This document shows positions 34,168 to 42,785 of a stretch of DNA of 64,000 bases, piece by piece. Position 1 is the stretch's first letter; every line of letters starts with the position of its first letter. The stretch spans positions 2,859,501 to 2,923,500 of the forward strand of contig NZ_CP092183.1 of assembly GCF_023499255.1 (NCBI RefSeq), given 5' to 3'. The position numbers were made by a program, and so were the translations under genes. Below the pieces are notes generated by a model. The model searched no databases and had not been told where the DNA came from. It saw nothing but the letters and a program-made list of their open reading frames with translations. Origin of the DNA: Couchioplanes caeruleus (GTDB taxonomy: Bacteria > Actinomycetota > Actinomycetes > Mycobacteriales > Micromonosporaceae).

Positions 34168-34200
34168 GGCCCTGGCATGCGCCGGGGCCTTCTGCTTTCC
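34168..34200 (+). terminator. Intrinsic terminator/attenuator inside the infC leader
   Basis: A nine-pair stem (GGCCCTGGC with GCCGGGGCC, one G-U) closes an ATGC tetraloop and is followed by TTCTGCTTTCC. It lies about 130 bases upstream of infC and downstream of its probable promoter, the arrangement expected of a transcription attenuator. It could also be the terminator of the hisE-hisG unit if the TAGACT promoter is wrong. Confidence 0.7.
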
Positions 34201-34298
34201 CGTCGCCTCGTGACACGAGGGCGGCGCGAGGCCGACCGACATTGGCAGACAGCGCCCGGCACGTGCCGGACGCGAGCAGATCGTTCTGAGGAGGCCAC

Positions 34299-34928
34299 AT
34301 CAGCGTCGAACCACGCGTGAACGAGCAGATCCGGGCACGGGAAGTCCGGCTGGTCGGACCTGAGGGTGAGCAGGTGGGCATCGTCCCGCTCGAGCGCGCC
34401 CTGCAGCTGGCCGCGGACGTCGACCTGGACCTGGTCGAGGTGGCGCCGATGGCGCGCCCGCCGGTGTGCAAGCTCATGGACTTCGGCAAGTTCAAGTACG
34501 AGAGTGCACTCAAGGCGCGCGAAGCCCGGCGCAACCAGCAACAGACCGTCATCAAGGAAATGAAGCTGCGGCCGAAGATCGACCCGCACGACTACGAGAC
34601 CAAGAAGGGTCACGTGGTGCGGTTCCTCAAGGCGGGCGACAAGGTCAAGGTGACGATCATGTTCCGCGGCCGTGAGCAGAGCCGTCCGGAGCTGGGCTTC
34701 CGGCTCCTGCGCCGGCTCAGCGAGGAAATCTCGGAGCTCGGCTTCGTCGAGGCCAGTCCCAAGCAGGACGGCCGCAACATGATCATGGTGCTGGCGCCTC
34801 ACCGGGCCACCAAGGCGGCCGCCGCGGCCACGATCGCGGCCAACGCCCGCCCGCCGCGGGAACCGCGCGAGGAAGACGGTGCCGAGGCACCGCCGGCCGA
34901 AGCCCCCGCCGACACCACCGCAGAGTGA
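34299..34928 (+). CDS. infC: Translation initiation factor IF-3, probable ATC start
   Basis: 209 residues if started at ATC 34299, 203 if at GTG 34317. IF3 keeps the 30S subunit free and proofreads the start codon; E. coli infC uses AUU and is autoregulated because IF3 rejects it. Here AGGAGG (34289-34294) is four bases before ATC, and the translation [12 protein letters not shown] continues the conserved N-terminus seen in actinobacterial IF3; the GTG has no ribosome-binding site. Core: [43 protein letters not shown]. The tail from about 180 is acidic and Ala/Pro-rich. Confidence 0.92.
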   Translation: MSVEPRVNEQIRAREVRLVGPEGEQVGIVPLERALQLAADVDLDLVEVAPMARPPVCKLMDFGKFKYESALKAREARRNQQQTVIKEMKLRPKIDPHDYETKKGHVVRFLKAGDKVKVTIMFRGREQSRPELGFRLLRRLSEEISELGFVEASPKQDGRNMIMVLAPHRATKAAAAATIAANARPPREPREEDGAEAPPAEAPADTTAE

Positions 34929-34980
34929 TGGAATCCCCGGGGTCCTCCGGCCTCGGGGAGCAGAGAGAGTAGGCGTTCAA

Positions 34981-35175
34981 GTGCCGAAGATGAAGAGCCA
35001 CACCGGCATGGGTAAGCGGGTGAAGCTCACCGGCAAGGGCAAGATCGTCCGCGAGCAGGCCGGCAAGCGGCACCTGCTGGAGGGCAAGTCCTCCCACGTC
35101 ACGCGCCGGATGACCGGCACCGTCGTGGTCGCCAAGGCCGACGTGAAGCGCGTGAAGAAGTTGCTCGGCCGCTGA
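34981..35175 (+). CDS. rpmI: Ribosomal protein bL35
   Basis: 64 residues from GTG 34981, highly basic. [20 protein letters not shown] and [11 protein letters not shown] are characteristic of bL35, a 50S protein. The spacer of 52 bases after infC has a short GC hairpin (CCCCGGGG with CCTCGGGG, about 34936-34960) and GAGAGAG before the start. Confidence 0.95.
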   Translation: MPKMKSHTGMGKRVKLTGKGKIVREQAGKRHLLEGKSSHVTRRMTGTVVVAKADVKRVKKLLGR

Positions 35176-35212
35176 CGCGAGCCACACCCGTTCCCCTGTT
35201 AGGAGTACCGAA

Positions 35213-35605
35213 ATGGCACGCGTCAAGCGGGCAGTGAACGCCCAGAAGAAGCGTCGCACGTTGCTGGAGACTGCCAGCGGCTATCGCGGACAGCGCTCGC
35301 GCCTGTACCGCAAGGCCAAGGAGCAGGTGCTGCACTCGATGCAGTACGCGTACCGCGACCGCCGTGACCGCAAGGGCGACTTCCGCCAGCTGTGGATCAC
35401 GCGCATCAACGCGGGCGCCCGGGCCAACGGCCTGACCTACAACCGCCTCATCCAGGGCCTCAAGCTGGCCGGCGTCGAGGTGGACCGCAAGATCCTGGCC
35501 GACATGGCCGTCAACGACGCCGCCTCGTTCGCGGCGATCGTCGAGATCGCTCGCGCCGCCGTGGCGGCCGAGGGCACGGGCGGCGCCGCCGCCCAGGCTG
35601 CCTGA
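35213..35605 (+). CDS. rplT: Ribosomal protein bL20
   Basis: 130 residues. bL20 is an early 50S assembly protein that in several bacteria represses its own operon through the leader. Motifs: [18 protein letters not shown] at the start, [30 protein letters not shown] and [17 protein letters not shown] short Ala/Gly tail is added at the C-terminus. AGGAGT lies before the ATG. A 15-pair hairpin follows the stop. Confidence 0.97.
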   Translation: MARVKRAVNAQKKRRTLLETASGYRGQRSRLYRKAKEQVLHSMQYAYRDRRDRKGDFRQLWITRINAGARANGLTYNRLIQGLKLAGVEVDRKILADMAVNDAASFAAIVEIARAAVAAEGTGGAAAQAA

Positions 35606-35617
35606 GCAAGTCCTCGT

Positions 35618-35652
35618 CGGGGCGTCTTCCGGTTCGTCCGGGAGGCGCCCCG
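35618..35652 (+). terminator. Long hairpin after rplT
   Basis: A 15-base-pair stem (35618-35632 with 35638-35652, two G-U pairs) closes a five-base TTCGT loop 13 bases after the rplT stop. There is no T run, as in many actinobacterial terminators; the methyltransferase gene begins 24 bases later, so termination may be partial. Confidence 0.65.
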
Positions 35653-35675
35653 ATGCTGTGCCCACCGGAGGAAGC

Positions 35676-36470
35676 GTGACGTTCACCCCCCGTACCCCGA
35701 GGGTTGTCGCGGCCCGGCGCCTTCAGCGCCGCCGCGACCGCGACCAGACCGGCCGCTTCCTCGCCGAGGGACCGCAGGCCGTGCGCTCGGCCCTGGCCGC
35801 GGGGGTCGTCCTCGAGCTGTTCGGTACGGACGCAGCCCTCACCCGCCACGGCGATCTCGCGATGCAGGCGCCCGTCGTGTCCCCGGTGACCGAGGAAGGA
35901 CTCGCCGCGCTCGCCGAGACCGTCCAGCCGCAGGGCCTCGTCGCGGTGTGCGAGCAGGTCGACGTGCCGCTGTCCGGCGCCCTGGCCAAGAAACCCCGGC
36001 TGGTGGCGGTCGCGGCGGAGATCCGCGACCCGGGCAACGCGGGTACGGTCCTGCGCACCGCCGACGCCGCCGGGGCCGGAGCCCTGGTGTTCGCCGGCGA
36101 CGCGGTGGACCCGTACAACGGGAAGTGTGTGCGTTCCTCGGCCGGAAGTCTGTTCAACGTGGACGTGGTCCGGTCGCCGCTGACCGTCGCCGGCGACCTG
36201 CGCGCCGCCGGGCTGCAGGTGCTGGCCACCACCGGGTACGGCGACAGCGACCTCGACGACCTCCTCGACGACGGCACCCTCGCCGCCCCCACGGCCTGGC
36301 TCTTCGGTTCCGAGGCGCACGGGCTCCCCGACGACCTGTTGAAGGCGGCGGACCGGCGGGTGCGCGTACCCATCTACGGCGGCGCCGAGAGCCTTAACCT
36401 GGCTGCCGCGGCGGCCGTCTGCTTGTATGCTTCGGCCAGAGCGCAACGCTCCCCGAGGAGACCGTCATGA
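35676..36470 (+). CDS. SpoU/TrmH-family RNA 2'-O-methyltransferase
   Basis: 264 residues from GTG 35676, selected because GGAGGA lies just before it. It probably methylates a ribose of 23S rRNA, like actinobacterial relatives between rplT and pheS. The N-terminal substrate-binding domain covers about 1-100; the SPOUT knot has EIRDPGNAGTVLRTADAAG (motif 1), LFGSEAHGL (motif 2) and VPIYGGAESLNLAAAAAVCLY (motif 3). The exact nucleotide is not known. The stop overlaps the start of a 15-codon ORF (ATGA). Confidence 0.92.
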   Translation: MTFTPRTPRVVAARRLQRRRDRDQTGRFLAEGPQAVRSALAAGVVLELFGTDAALTRHGDLAMQAPVVSPVTEEGLAALAETVQPQGLVAVCEQVDVPLSGALAKKPRLVAVAAEIRDPGNAGTVLRTADAAGAGALVFAGDAVDPYNGKCVRSSAGSLFNVDVVRSPLTVAGDLRAAGLQVLATTGYGDSDLDDLLDDGTLAAPTAWLFGSEAHGLPDDLLKAADRRVRVPIYGGAESLNLAAAAAVCLYASARAQRSPRRPS

Positions 36471-36514
36471 GTCGGATGTTTACCCAGCCCGCTGGTCGCG
36501 GGCGCGTGGGCTGA
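36467..36514 (+). CDS. Candidate leader peptide (15 aa) upstream of pheST
   Basis: A 15-codon ORF, MSRMFTQPAGRGRVG, starts at the ATGA overlap with the methyltransferase stop and has GAGGAG nine bases before it. Codon 5 is Phe, written TTT, the rare Phe codon in this genome. The ORF ends inside a set of mutually exclusive hairpins upstream of pheS. It may be a leader peptide coupling ribosome position to leader folding; one Phe codon is a weak sensor, so this is tentative. Confidence 0.4.
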   Translation: MSRMFTQPAGRGRVG

Positions 36515-36562
36515 CTGGTCTCACCCTCAACTCCCCGACCGGCGGGCGGCGGCGAAGCCGCA
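36485..36562 (+). promoter_or_regulatory. Competing hairpins in the pheST leader
   Basis: The segment GCCCGCTGGTC (36487-36497) can pair in three exclusive ways: locally, CCCGC with GCGGG (36488-36492/36498-36502); with GGGCTG, CAGCCC (36485-36490/36508-36513); or over 11 pairs with GACCGGCGGGC (36537-36547). A further GCGGC-GAA-GCCGC hairpin lies at about 36548-36560, then TAGACT (36569-36574), a possible second promoter. The layout resembles an attenuator but lacks a T-run terminator. Confidence 0.4.
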
Positions 36563-36576
36563 CGTCCGTAGACTGA

Positions 36577-37734
<1,158 letters not shown>

Positions 37735-37736
37735 TC

Positions 37737-40214
37737 ATGAAGCTGTCCCTGTCCTGGCTGCGCGAGTACGTCGAGCTGCCGGCGCCCGTCGACGCCGCCG
37801 AGCTCGAGCGCAAGCTGGTCGACCTCGGCATCGAGGTGGAGTCCGTCGTCGACCAGGCCGCCACGATCAAGGGCGACCTGGTCGTCGGCCGGGTGCTCGA
37901 GATCGAGGAGCTGACCGGCTTCAAGAAGCCCATCCGCTTCTGCCGCGTCGACGTCGGCAACGCGGCGGCGCAGGAGATCGTCTGCGGCGCCCGCAACTTC
38001 GCGGTGGGCGACCTGGTGGTCGTCATCCTGCCCGGCGGCGAGCTGCCCGGCGGTTTCACGATCGGCGCGCGCAAGACGTACGGGCGCAACTCCAACGGCA
38101 TGATCTGCTCCGCCGCCGAGCTGGGCCTCAGCGGCGACCACTCGGGCATCATCGTGCTCCCGCCGGAGACCGCTGCGCCCGGCACCGACGCGCGTCCCGT
38201 GGTCGGGCTCGACGACGTCATCGTCGACGTGGAGATCACCCCGGACCGCGGCTACCAGATGAGCGTCCGGGGCATCGCCCGCGAGCTGTCGTACGCGTAC
38301 GCCGCCGCGTACACCGACCCGGGTTCCGCCGCGGCGCCGGCCGGCACCGCGGAGGTGCCGTACGAGATCCGCATCGAGGACACGGTCGGCTGCGACCGCT
38401 TCGCGGCGCGGGTGGTCCGCGGCATCGACCCGTCGGCGCCGTCGCCGGAGTGGATGCAGCGCCGGCTCATCGCGGCGGGCATCCGGTCGATCTCGCTCGC
38501 CGTCGACATCACCAACTACCTGATGCTCGAGCTCGGGCAGCCCATGCACGTGTTCGACCTCAACCTGCTGCGCGGCGGGCTGGTCGTGCGCCGGGCCCGC
38601 CCGGGGGAGAAGCTGACCACCCTGGACGGTGTCGCGCGGGTGCTCGACGCCGAGGACATGGTGATCTGCGACGACTCCGGCCCGATCTCGCTCGCCGCGG
38701 TCATGGGCGGCGAGACCAGCGAGGTGCAGCCGGACACCGTGGACGTGCTGCTCGAGGCGGCCCACTGGGACCCGGTGATGGTCGGGCGCACGGCCCGGCG
38801 GCACAAGCTGTTCAGCGAGGCCGCCAAGCGGTGGGAGCGCGGTGTCGACCCGCAGCTGCCGCTGGTCGCGCTGCAGCGGGCCGTCGAGCTGCTCACCACG
38901 CACGCGGGCGGCACGGTCGACGAGCGGATCCTCGACATCGACCACGTCGTCCCGCCCGCCCCGGTGCCGCTGCCCGGCAACCTCGCGAGCCGGCGCATCG
39001 GCGTGGCGTACCCGGTGGAGCAGGTCACCGAGCTGCTCGGCCAGGTCGGCTGCGCTGTCAAGGGCGTCGAGCCGCTCGAGGTCACCCCGCCGTCGTGGCG
39101 GCCCGACCTGCTCGCCCCCATCGACCTGGTCGAGGAGGTGGCGCGGCTCGGCGGCTACGACGCGATCCCCAGCGTGCTGCCCCCGGCCCGCGGCGGTCGC
39201 GGCCTGACGCCGGAACAGGTCCGGCGGCGTGCGATCGGGGTCGCCCTGGCCGAGAACGGGTACGTCGAGGTGCTCTCGTACCCGTTCATGACGCCGGCCG
39301 CGGCCGACACGCTCGGCCTGCCCGCCGACGACCCGCGCCGCAGCGCGGTCCGCCTGGCGAACCCGCTGTCCGAACAGGAGCCGCTGCTGCGTACCACGCT
39401 GCTGCCGCCGCTGCTCGCGACGCTGAAGCGCAACCTCGGCCGCGGCGAGCGCGACCTGGCGATCTACGAGACGGGTACGGTGTTCCTGCCGCACCTGGCC
39501 ACCACGGCCCCGCCCGTGCTGGGCGTCGACCACGGCCCGTCCGAGGAGGACTGGACCGCGGCCAACGCGATCGTGCCGGAGCAGCCGTGGCACCTCGCGG
39601 CGGCGCTGACCGGCGACGTCACCCCGGCCGGCTGGTGGGGCGAGGGACGGCCGGCCACCTGGGCCGACGCGGTCGAGGCGGCCCGCGTCGCGCTCGCGGC
39701 GGCGGGCATGACCCCGGACCGCGTCACCGTCCGGGCGGCGGACCACGCCCCCTGGCACCCGGGCCGCTGCGCGGCGATCTCGGTCGACGGCATCCTGGTC
39801 GGCCACGCCGGCGAGCTCCACCCCTCGGTGCTCTCGGCGCTCGACCTGCCGAAGCGCACCTGCGCGATGGAGATCGACCTCGACGCGATCCCCGCCCGCC
39901 CGGTCACCATGGCCGCGGCCATCTCCACGTTCCCGCCGGCCCTGATCGACGTCGCCCTCGTCGTCGGCGCGGCGGTCCCGGCGGCGGACGTCGAGGCGGC
40001 GCTGGTCGCGGGCGCGGGAGAGCTGCTCGAGTCGGTGCGGCTCTTCGACGTGTACGCGTCGGAGCAGTTGGGCGAGGGGCTGAAGAGCCTCGCGTACAAG
40101 CTGATCTTCCGCGCGCCGGACCGCACGCTCACCGTCGAGGAAGCGGTGGCCGCCCGGGACGCGGCGGTGGCTTCGGCGGCGGCCCGTACGGGCGCGGTGC
40201 TGCGCGGGGCGTGA
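37737..40214 (+). CDS. pheT: Phenylalanine-tRNA ligase beta subunit
   Basis: 825 residues, full length. Order of domains: N-terminal MKLSLSWLREYVELP, tRNA-binding OB fold with CGARNFAVGD (about 40-150), B3/B4 editing domain with MQRRLIAAGIRSISLAVDITNYLM and GQPMHVFDL, B5 domain, catalytic-like core and a C-terminal ferredoxin-fold anticodon-binding domain (AISTFPPALIDVALVV onward). It recognises tRNA-Phe and removes Tyr-tRNA-Phe. A 12-pair hairpin follows. Confidence 0.97.
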   Translation: MKLSLSWLREYVELPAPVDAAELERKLVDLGIEVESVVDQAATIKGDLVVGRVLEIEELTGFKKPIRFCRVDVGNAAAQEIVCGARNFAVGDLVVVILPGGELPGGFTIGARKTYGRNSNGMICSAAELGLSGDHSGIIVLPPETAAPGTDARPVVGLDDVIVDVEITPDRGYQMSVRGIARELSYAYAAAYTDPGSAAAPAGTAEVPYEIRIEDTVGCDRFAARVVRGIDPSAPSPEWMQRRLIAAGIRSISLAVDITNYLMLELGQPMHVFDLNLLRGGLVVRRARPGEKLTTLDGVARVLDAEDMVICDDSGPISLAAVMGGETSEVQPDTVDVLLEAAHWDPVMVGRTARRHKLFSEAAKRWERGVDPQLPLVALQRAVELLTTHAGGTVDERILDIDHVVPPAPVPLPGNLASRRIGVAYPVEQVTELLGQVGCAVKGVEPLEVTPPSWRPDLLAPIDLVEEVARLGGYDAIPSVLPPARGGRGLTPEQVRRRAIGVALAENGYVEVLSYPFMTPAAADTLGLPADDPRRSAVRLANPLSEQEPLLRTTLLPPLLATLKRNLGRGERDLAIYETGTVFLPHLATTAPPVLGVDHGPSEEDWTAANAIVPEQPWHLAAALTGDVTPAGWWGEGRPATWADAVEAARVALAAAGMTPDRVTVRAADHAPWHPGRCAAISVDGILVGHAGELHPSVLSALDLPKRTCAMEIDLDAIPARPVTMAAAISTFPPALIDVALVVGAAVPAADVEAALVAGAGELLESVRLFDVYASEQLGEGLKSLAYKLIFRAPDRTLTVEEAVAARDAAVASAAARTGAVLRGA

Positions 40215-40224
40215 GAGCGCGAAC

Positions 40225-40253
40225 GGCCGGGTCTCGCTCGACGAGGCCCGGCC
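40225..40253. terminator. Probable bidirectional terminator between pheT and the convergent gene
   Basis: A 12-pair stem (GGCCGGGTCTCG with CGAGGCCCGGCC, one T-G) and a five-base CTCGA loop fill the 45-base gap between the convergent stops. No T run on either side; in actinobacteria such I-shaped hairpins are accepted as terminators. Confidence 0.65.
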
Positions 40254-40259
40254 AGTGCG

Positions 40260-41015
40260 TCAGCCGACCTCGACCGGGGTTCCGGAGGTCGGGAAGCCGA
40301 ACAGCTCGGCCGCGTTGCCGCCGCGGGCGAACAGCTCGTAACAGGCCCGTCCGCCCCAGCCGGAGCTGCCCGGCGCGAAGGACACCGTCCCGGCCGGGAC
40401 CGTGAAGACGCCGTCGCTGACCATCGCCTCCACCTCGGCGCCGGCGATGCGGACGCGGACCGTCGTGCCGGTGTCGGCGGGGGCGTCGTACCAGCTGGTC
40501 TTGAGGTTGCCGTAGCCGTCGGTGTAGACCACCGCGCGCTCCGGGACGCTCGCCACGGTCACCGGGTCGCCGAGCAACCCGTCGTCGCCCCTGACCAGGC
40601 CCGCCACCGCGCCGGGGAACACGTCCCGGGACCGGAACTGCGACCCGGCGTCCGCCACGTTCACCGCGTGCAGCGGCACCCCCTCGGCGGCCAGGAACGA
40701 CAGGCTCGCGCCCGCGGCCACCCCGACCACGAGCACGCCGGAGTCGAGCCGGGCGGCCACGAGCCGCTCACCGGCGTTGTCCTCGCGCGGCTCGCCCTCG
40801 TCCTGCCGGGGTGCCACGTTCGCGTAGATCACCCGGTCGGCCGGCCCGTCGCCGAAGGCCAGCTGCGCCACGCAGAACCCGGCGCTGACCGTGTCGAACG
40901 GCGGCACCGGGATGGCGGCGACGTCCGCCTCGGGCAGAAGCTGGGCGAACCTCTGCCGCACCTCGGCGAACGCGAGATCCCCGATGCCGTAGTCGGCCAC
41001 CACCGTCAGAAGCAT
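40260..41015 (-). CDS. SAM hydroxide adenosyltransferase / chlorinase-fluorinase family protein (DUF62 type)
   Basis: 251 residues. The C-terminal YTDGYGNLKTSWYD and ELFARGGNAAELFG match the second domain of the SAM hydroxide adenosyltransferase family, which hydrolyses SAM to adenosine and methionine; fluorinase and chlorinase are relatives. The N-terminal VVADYGIGDLAFAEVRQRF fits the first domain only loosely, and the usual D-P-G-V-G stretch reads ANVAPRQDEG here. Substrate is therefore uncertain; halide use is not indicated. A -10 candidate TAGGTT lies just before the start. Last gene of a reverse-strand cluster. Confidence 0.72.
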   Translation of the reverse strand: MLLTVVADYGIGDLAFAEVRQRFAQLLPEADVAAIPVPPFDTVSAGFCVAQLAFGDGPADRVIYANVAPRQDEGEPREDNAGERLVAARLDSGVLVVGVAAGASLSFLAAEGVPLHAVNVADAGSQFRSRDVFPGAVAGLVRGDDGLLGDPVTVASVPERAVVYTDGYGNLKTSWYDAPADTGTTVRVRIAGAEVEAMVSDGVFTVPAGTVSFAPGSSGWGGRACYELFARGGNAAELFGFPTSGTPVEVG

Positions 41016-41057
41016 GCCTCCAACCTACGGACTCCGGCCGCACCCCGCTCGCGGAAG

Positions 41058-41804
41058 CTAGTCGATCGTGTGACCGCCGTTCACCGTGATCCGCTCGCCG
41101 GTGACGAAGCGGGCGGCGTCGCTGACCACGAAGGCGACCACGTCGGCGATGTCCTCCGGGGTGCCCATGCGGCCGAGCGGCACGTCGCGGACGTACCCGG
41201 CGCTGTCCTCGGCCGTGACCACGCCGTGCCGCTCGACCGGGATCCAGCCGGGCGCCACCACGTTCACCGTGACGCCGTGCCGGCCCAGCTCGCGGGCCCA
41301 CGTGCGGGCGAGGCCGATCTGGGCGCCCTTCGCCGCGTTGTACGCCGAGGCGCCCGGCAGCGCCCGCTCGAACGAGTCGGAGCCGATGTGCACGATGCGG
41401 CCGGTGCCGAGCCGGCGCATGCCGGGCAGGGTCGCCTGCAGCAGTAGCGTGGGGCTCTTGACGAAGAAGACGAGCTGATCGAGGTGGTCCTGCCAGCTCA
41501 CCTCCTCGGCCGCGACGAGCGGCTGCGGGCCGGTCGCGTTGGCGACCACGGCCTGCACCGGGCCGAGCCGCGACTCGATCTCCGCCACCATGGCCGGGAC
41601 GGCGCGCTCGTCGGTCACGTCGGCGCGGAAGGCGGCCGCCCGCCCGCCGGCCGCCTCGATGGCGGCGACCACGCGGCCCGCCCCGGCCTCGTCGGAGTGG
41701 TAGTTCACCGCGACCGGCCAGCCGTCGGCGGCCAGGCGGCGGGCGATCTGCGCGCCCAGACCCCGCGACGCCCCGGTGACCAGGGCACTCCCGGCGATCG
41801 TCAT
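41058..41804 (-). CDS. Short-chain dehydrogenase/reductase (SDR)
   Basis: 248 residues from ATG 41804. Classical SDR: cofactor loop VTGASRGLGAQIAR at the N-terminus with an RxxxD-free, NADP-type lead (NYHSDEAGA), NATGP in place of NNAG, catalytic Ser in HIGSDSFE, Tyr and Lys in SAYNAAKGA (YxxxK) and the C-terminal ITVNGGHTID. It resembles 3-oxoacyl-ACP reductase-like SDRs, but the substrate cannot be assigned. It starts one base after the stop of the DinB-like gene, so it belongs to the same operon. Confidence 0.9.
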   Translation of the reverse strand: MTIAGSALVTGASRGLGAQIARRLAADGWPVAVNYHSDEAGAGRVVAAIEAAGGRAAAFRADVTDERAVPAMVAEIESRLGPVQAVVANATGPQPLVAAEEVSWQDHLDQLVFFVKSPTLLLQATLPGMRRLGTGRIVHIGSDSFERALPGASAYNAAKGAQIGLARTWARELGRHGVTVNVVAPGWIPVERHGVVTAEDSAGYVRDVPLGRMGTPEDIADVVAFVVSDAARFVTGERITVNGGHTID

Positions 41805-41805
41805 G

Positions 41806-42273
41806 TCATTCTCCCGTCGTACCGTCGAGCAGCTCGCGGACCGCGTCGGCGTGGCCGGCATGGCGGGCCGTCTCGTTGATCAAGTGCAGGAGCACGAAGC
41901 GTAGATCGGTGCCGTCGCCCCACCGGCACGGCGTCGCGAGATCGGCCAGGGAACGGACCGCGGCGTCGGTCGCCCCGGCCCGCCGGCGGTACGCGGCGAG
42001 CGCATCCTCGATCCCCAGGCCGGCCGGGGCGTACTCGGACTCGTCCTTGCCGGTGTCGGCGCCGAGCATCTGCCCGTCGATCCAGCGCCACTCCACGTGG
42101 GTGAGGTGGTTGACGATGCCGACGAGCGGCAGCAGCCGGCCGTCGGGGCGCCAGCGGGCCTGCTCGTCGGTGATCCCGGACGCCTTGCGCAGCACCGCGC
42201 CGCGAAGGAACGCCAGCCAGCGCAGGTGCAGCTCGAGCTCGTCGGGCGTGCCGGACGGGAAGGGGGCGGTCAT
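41806..42273 (-). CDS. DinB-like / DUF664 family protein
   Basis: 155 residues, a four-helix DinB-like fold judged by pattern: LRWLAFLRGAVLRKASGITDEQARWRP, VNHLTHVEWRWIDG with the first metal His, and LLHLINETARHAGHADAVREL with the other two His (metal triad). Relatives include mycothiol-, bacillithiol- and other thiol-dependent enzymes, though most are uncharacterised. It overlaps the monooxygenase gene upstream (ATGA) and the SDR starts one base downstream. Confidence 0.85.
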   Translation of the reverse strand: MTAPFPSGTPDELELHLRWLAFLRGAVLRKASGITDEQARWRPDGRLLPLVGIVNHLTHVEWRWIDGQMLGADTGKDESEYAPAGLGIEDALAAYRRRAGATDAAVRSLADLATPCRWGDGTDLRFVLLHLINETARHAGHADAVRELLDGTTGE

Positions 42274-42572
42274 GCCACGCCGAGCCCGCCCACGACGGTG
42301 ACCTCCCGGCCGGTGAACTCGCCGGTGAGCAGGGGCATCGCCTTGGCGATCGCCGCCTTCGTCTCCGGGAGGCGCAGCGAGTCGTCGTGGTGCTGCTTGC
42401 TCTGCCACGCCTCGGTGACGTGGATCAGGTCGGCGTCGGCGTCGTCGACGCTCACCACGTACAGCAGGCAGCCTGCGTCGCGCAGGCCGTCGGTCCCGCC
42501 GAGCAGGATCTGCACGACCTCGTCGCGGTTGCCGGGGGTCGCGCGCATCGCCGCCAGATAGCCGTATGCCAC
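42270..42572 (-). CDS. Antibiotic biosynthesis monooxygenase (ABM/YgiN-like) domain protein
   Basis: 100 residues from a GTG. One ferredoxin-like ABM domain: YLAAMRATPGNRDEVVQIL, CLLYVVSVDDADADLIHVTEAWQSKQHHDDS and a final MPLLTGEFTGREVTVV. Members act as cofactor-free monooxygenases on quinols or polyketides, or as stress proteins; which applies here is not known. First gene of the four-gene reverse cluster and divergent from the terC leader; TAATGT (reverse strand, 42607-42612) is a -10 candidate. Confidence 0.85.
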   Translation of the reverse strand: MAYGYLAAMRATPGNRDEVVQILLGGTDGLRDAGCLLYVVSVDDADADLIHVTEAWQSKQHHDDSLRLPETKAAIAKAMPLLTGEFTGREVTVVGGLGVA

Positions 42573-42652
42573 CAGTGCCTCCTGTGCATCGATCGTCGGG
42601 CAGTGGACATTACCGGCTCCCAGGGACCGTTCAGGTGGGTCACATAGGGTGC

Positions 42653-42780
42653 GTGGCGAGGGGAGTACCTCGACAGATCGTCCCGGTCAGTACGGGTCCT
42701 GCAGGCCAGGAGCCCCGGGCGGTCGCCCGTCGCACGCGGCGGGTGAGGGAGACCTCAGACGATCATTCGTGTCTGAGGAG
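42653..42780 (+). promoter_or_regulatory. Mn2+-sensing yybP-ykoY-type riboswitch upstream of terC
   Basis: GAGGGGAGTA at 42659-42668 and GTGAGGGAGACCTC at 42743-42756 match the two conserved ends of this class, with GGTCAGTACGGG (42685-42696) as the central loop. Directly after, CCTCAGAC (42753-42760) pairs perfectly with GTCTGAGG (42771-42778), covering the terC ribosome-binding site (TGAGGAG). CCTC belongs to both the aptamer end and this stem, so the two folds exclude each other, indicating translational control. TAGGGT at 42645-42650 is a -10 candidate. Confidence 0.82.
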
Positions 42781-42785
42781 ACCCC

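Larger units (their letters stand above)
33964..34298 (+). other. Long structured leader of infC
   Basis: 335 bases without a gene. It contains a -10 candidate TAGACT (33969-33974), hence an mRNA leader of about 310 bases, an internal terminator hairpin (34168-34189), a 7-base inverted repeat CCTCGTG/CACGAGG (34206-34220), and AGGAGG at 34289-34294 before the infC start. Similar leaders regulate infC-rpmI-rplT in Firmicutes through L20 or IF3, but sequence identity to those is not apparent. Confidence 0.6.
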
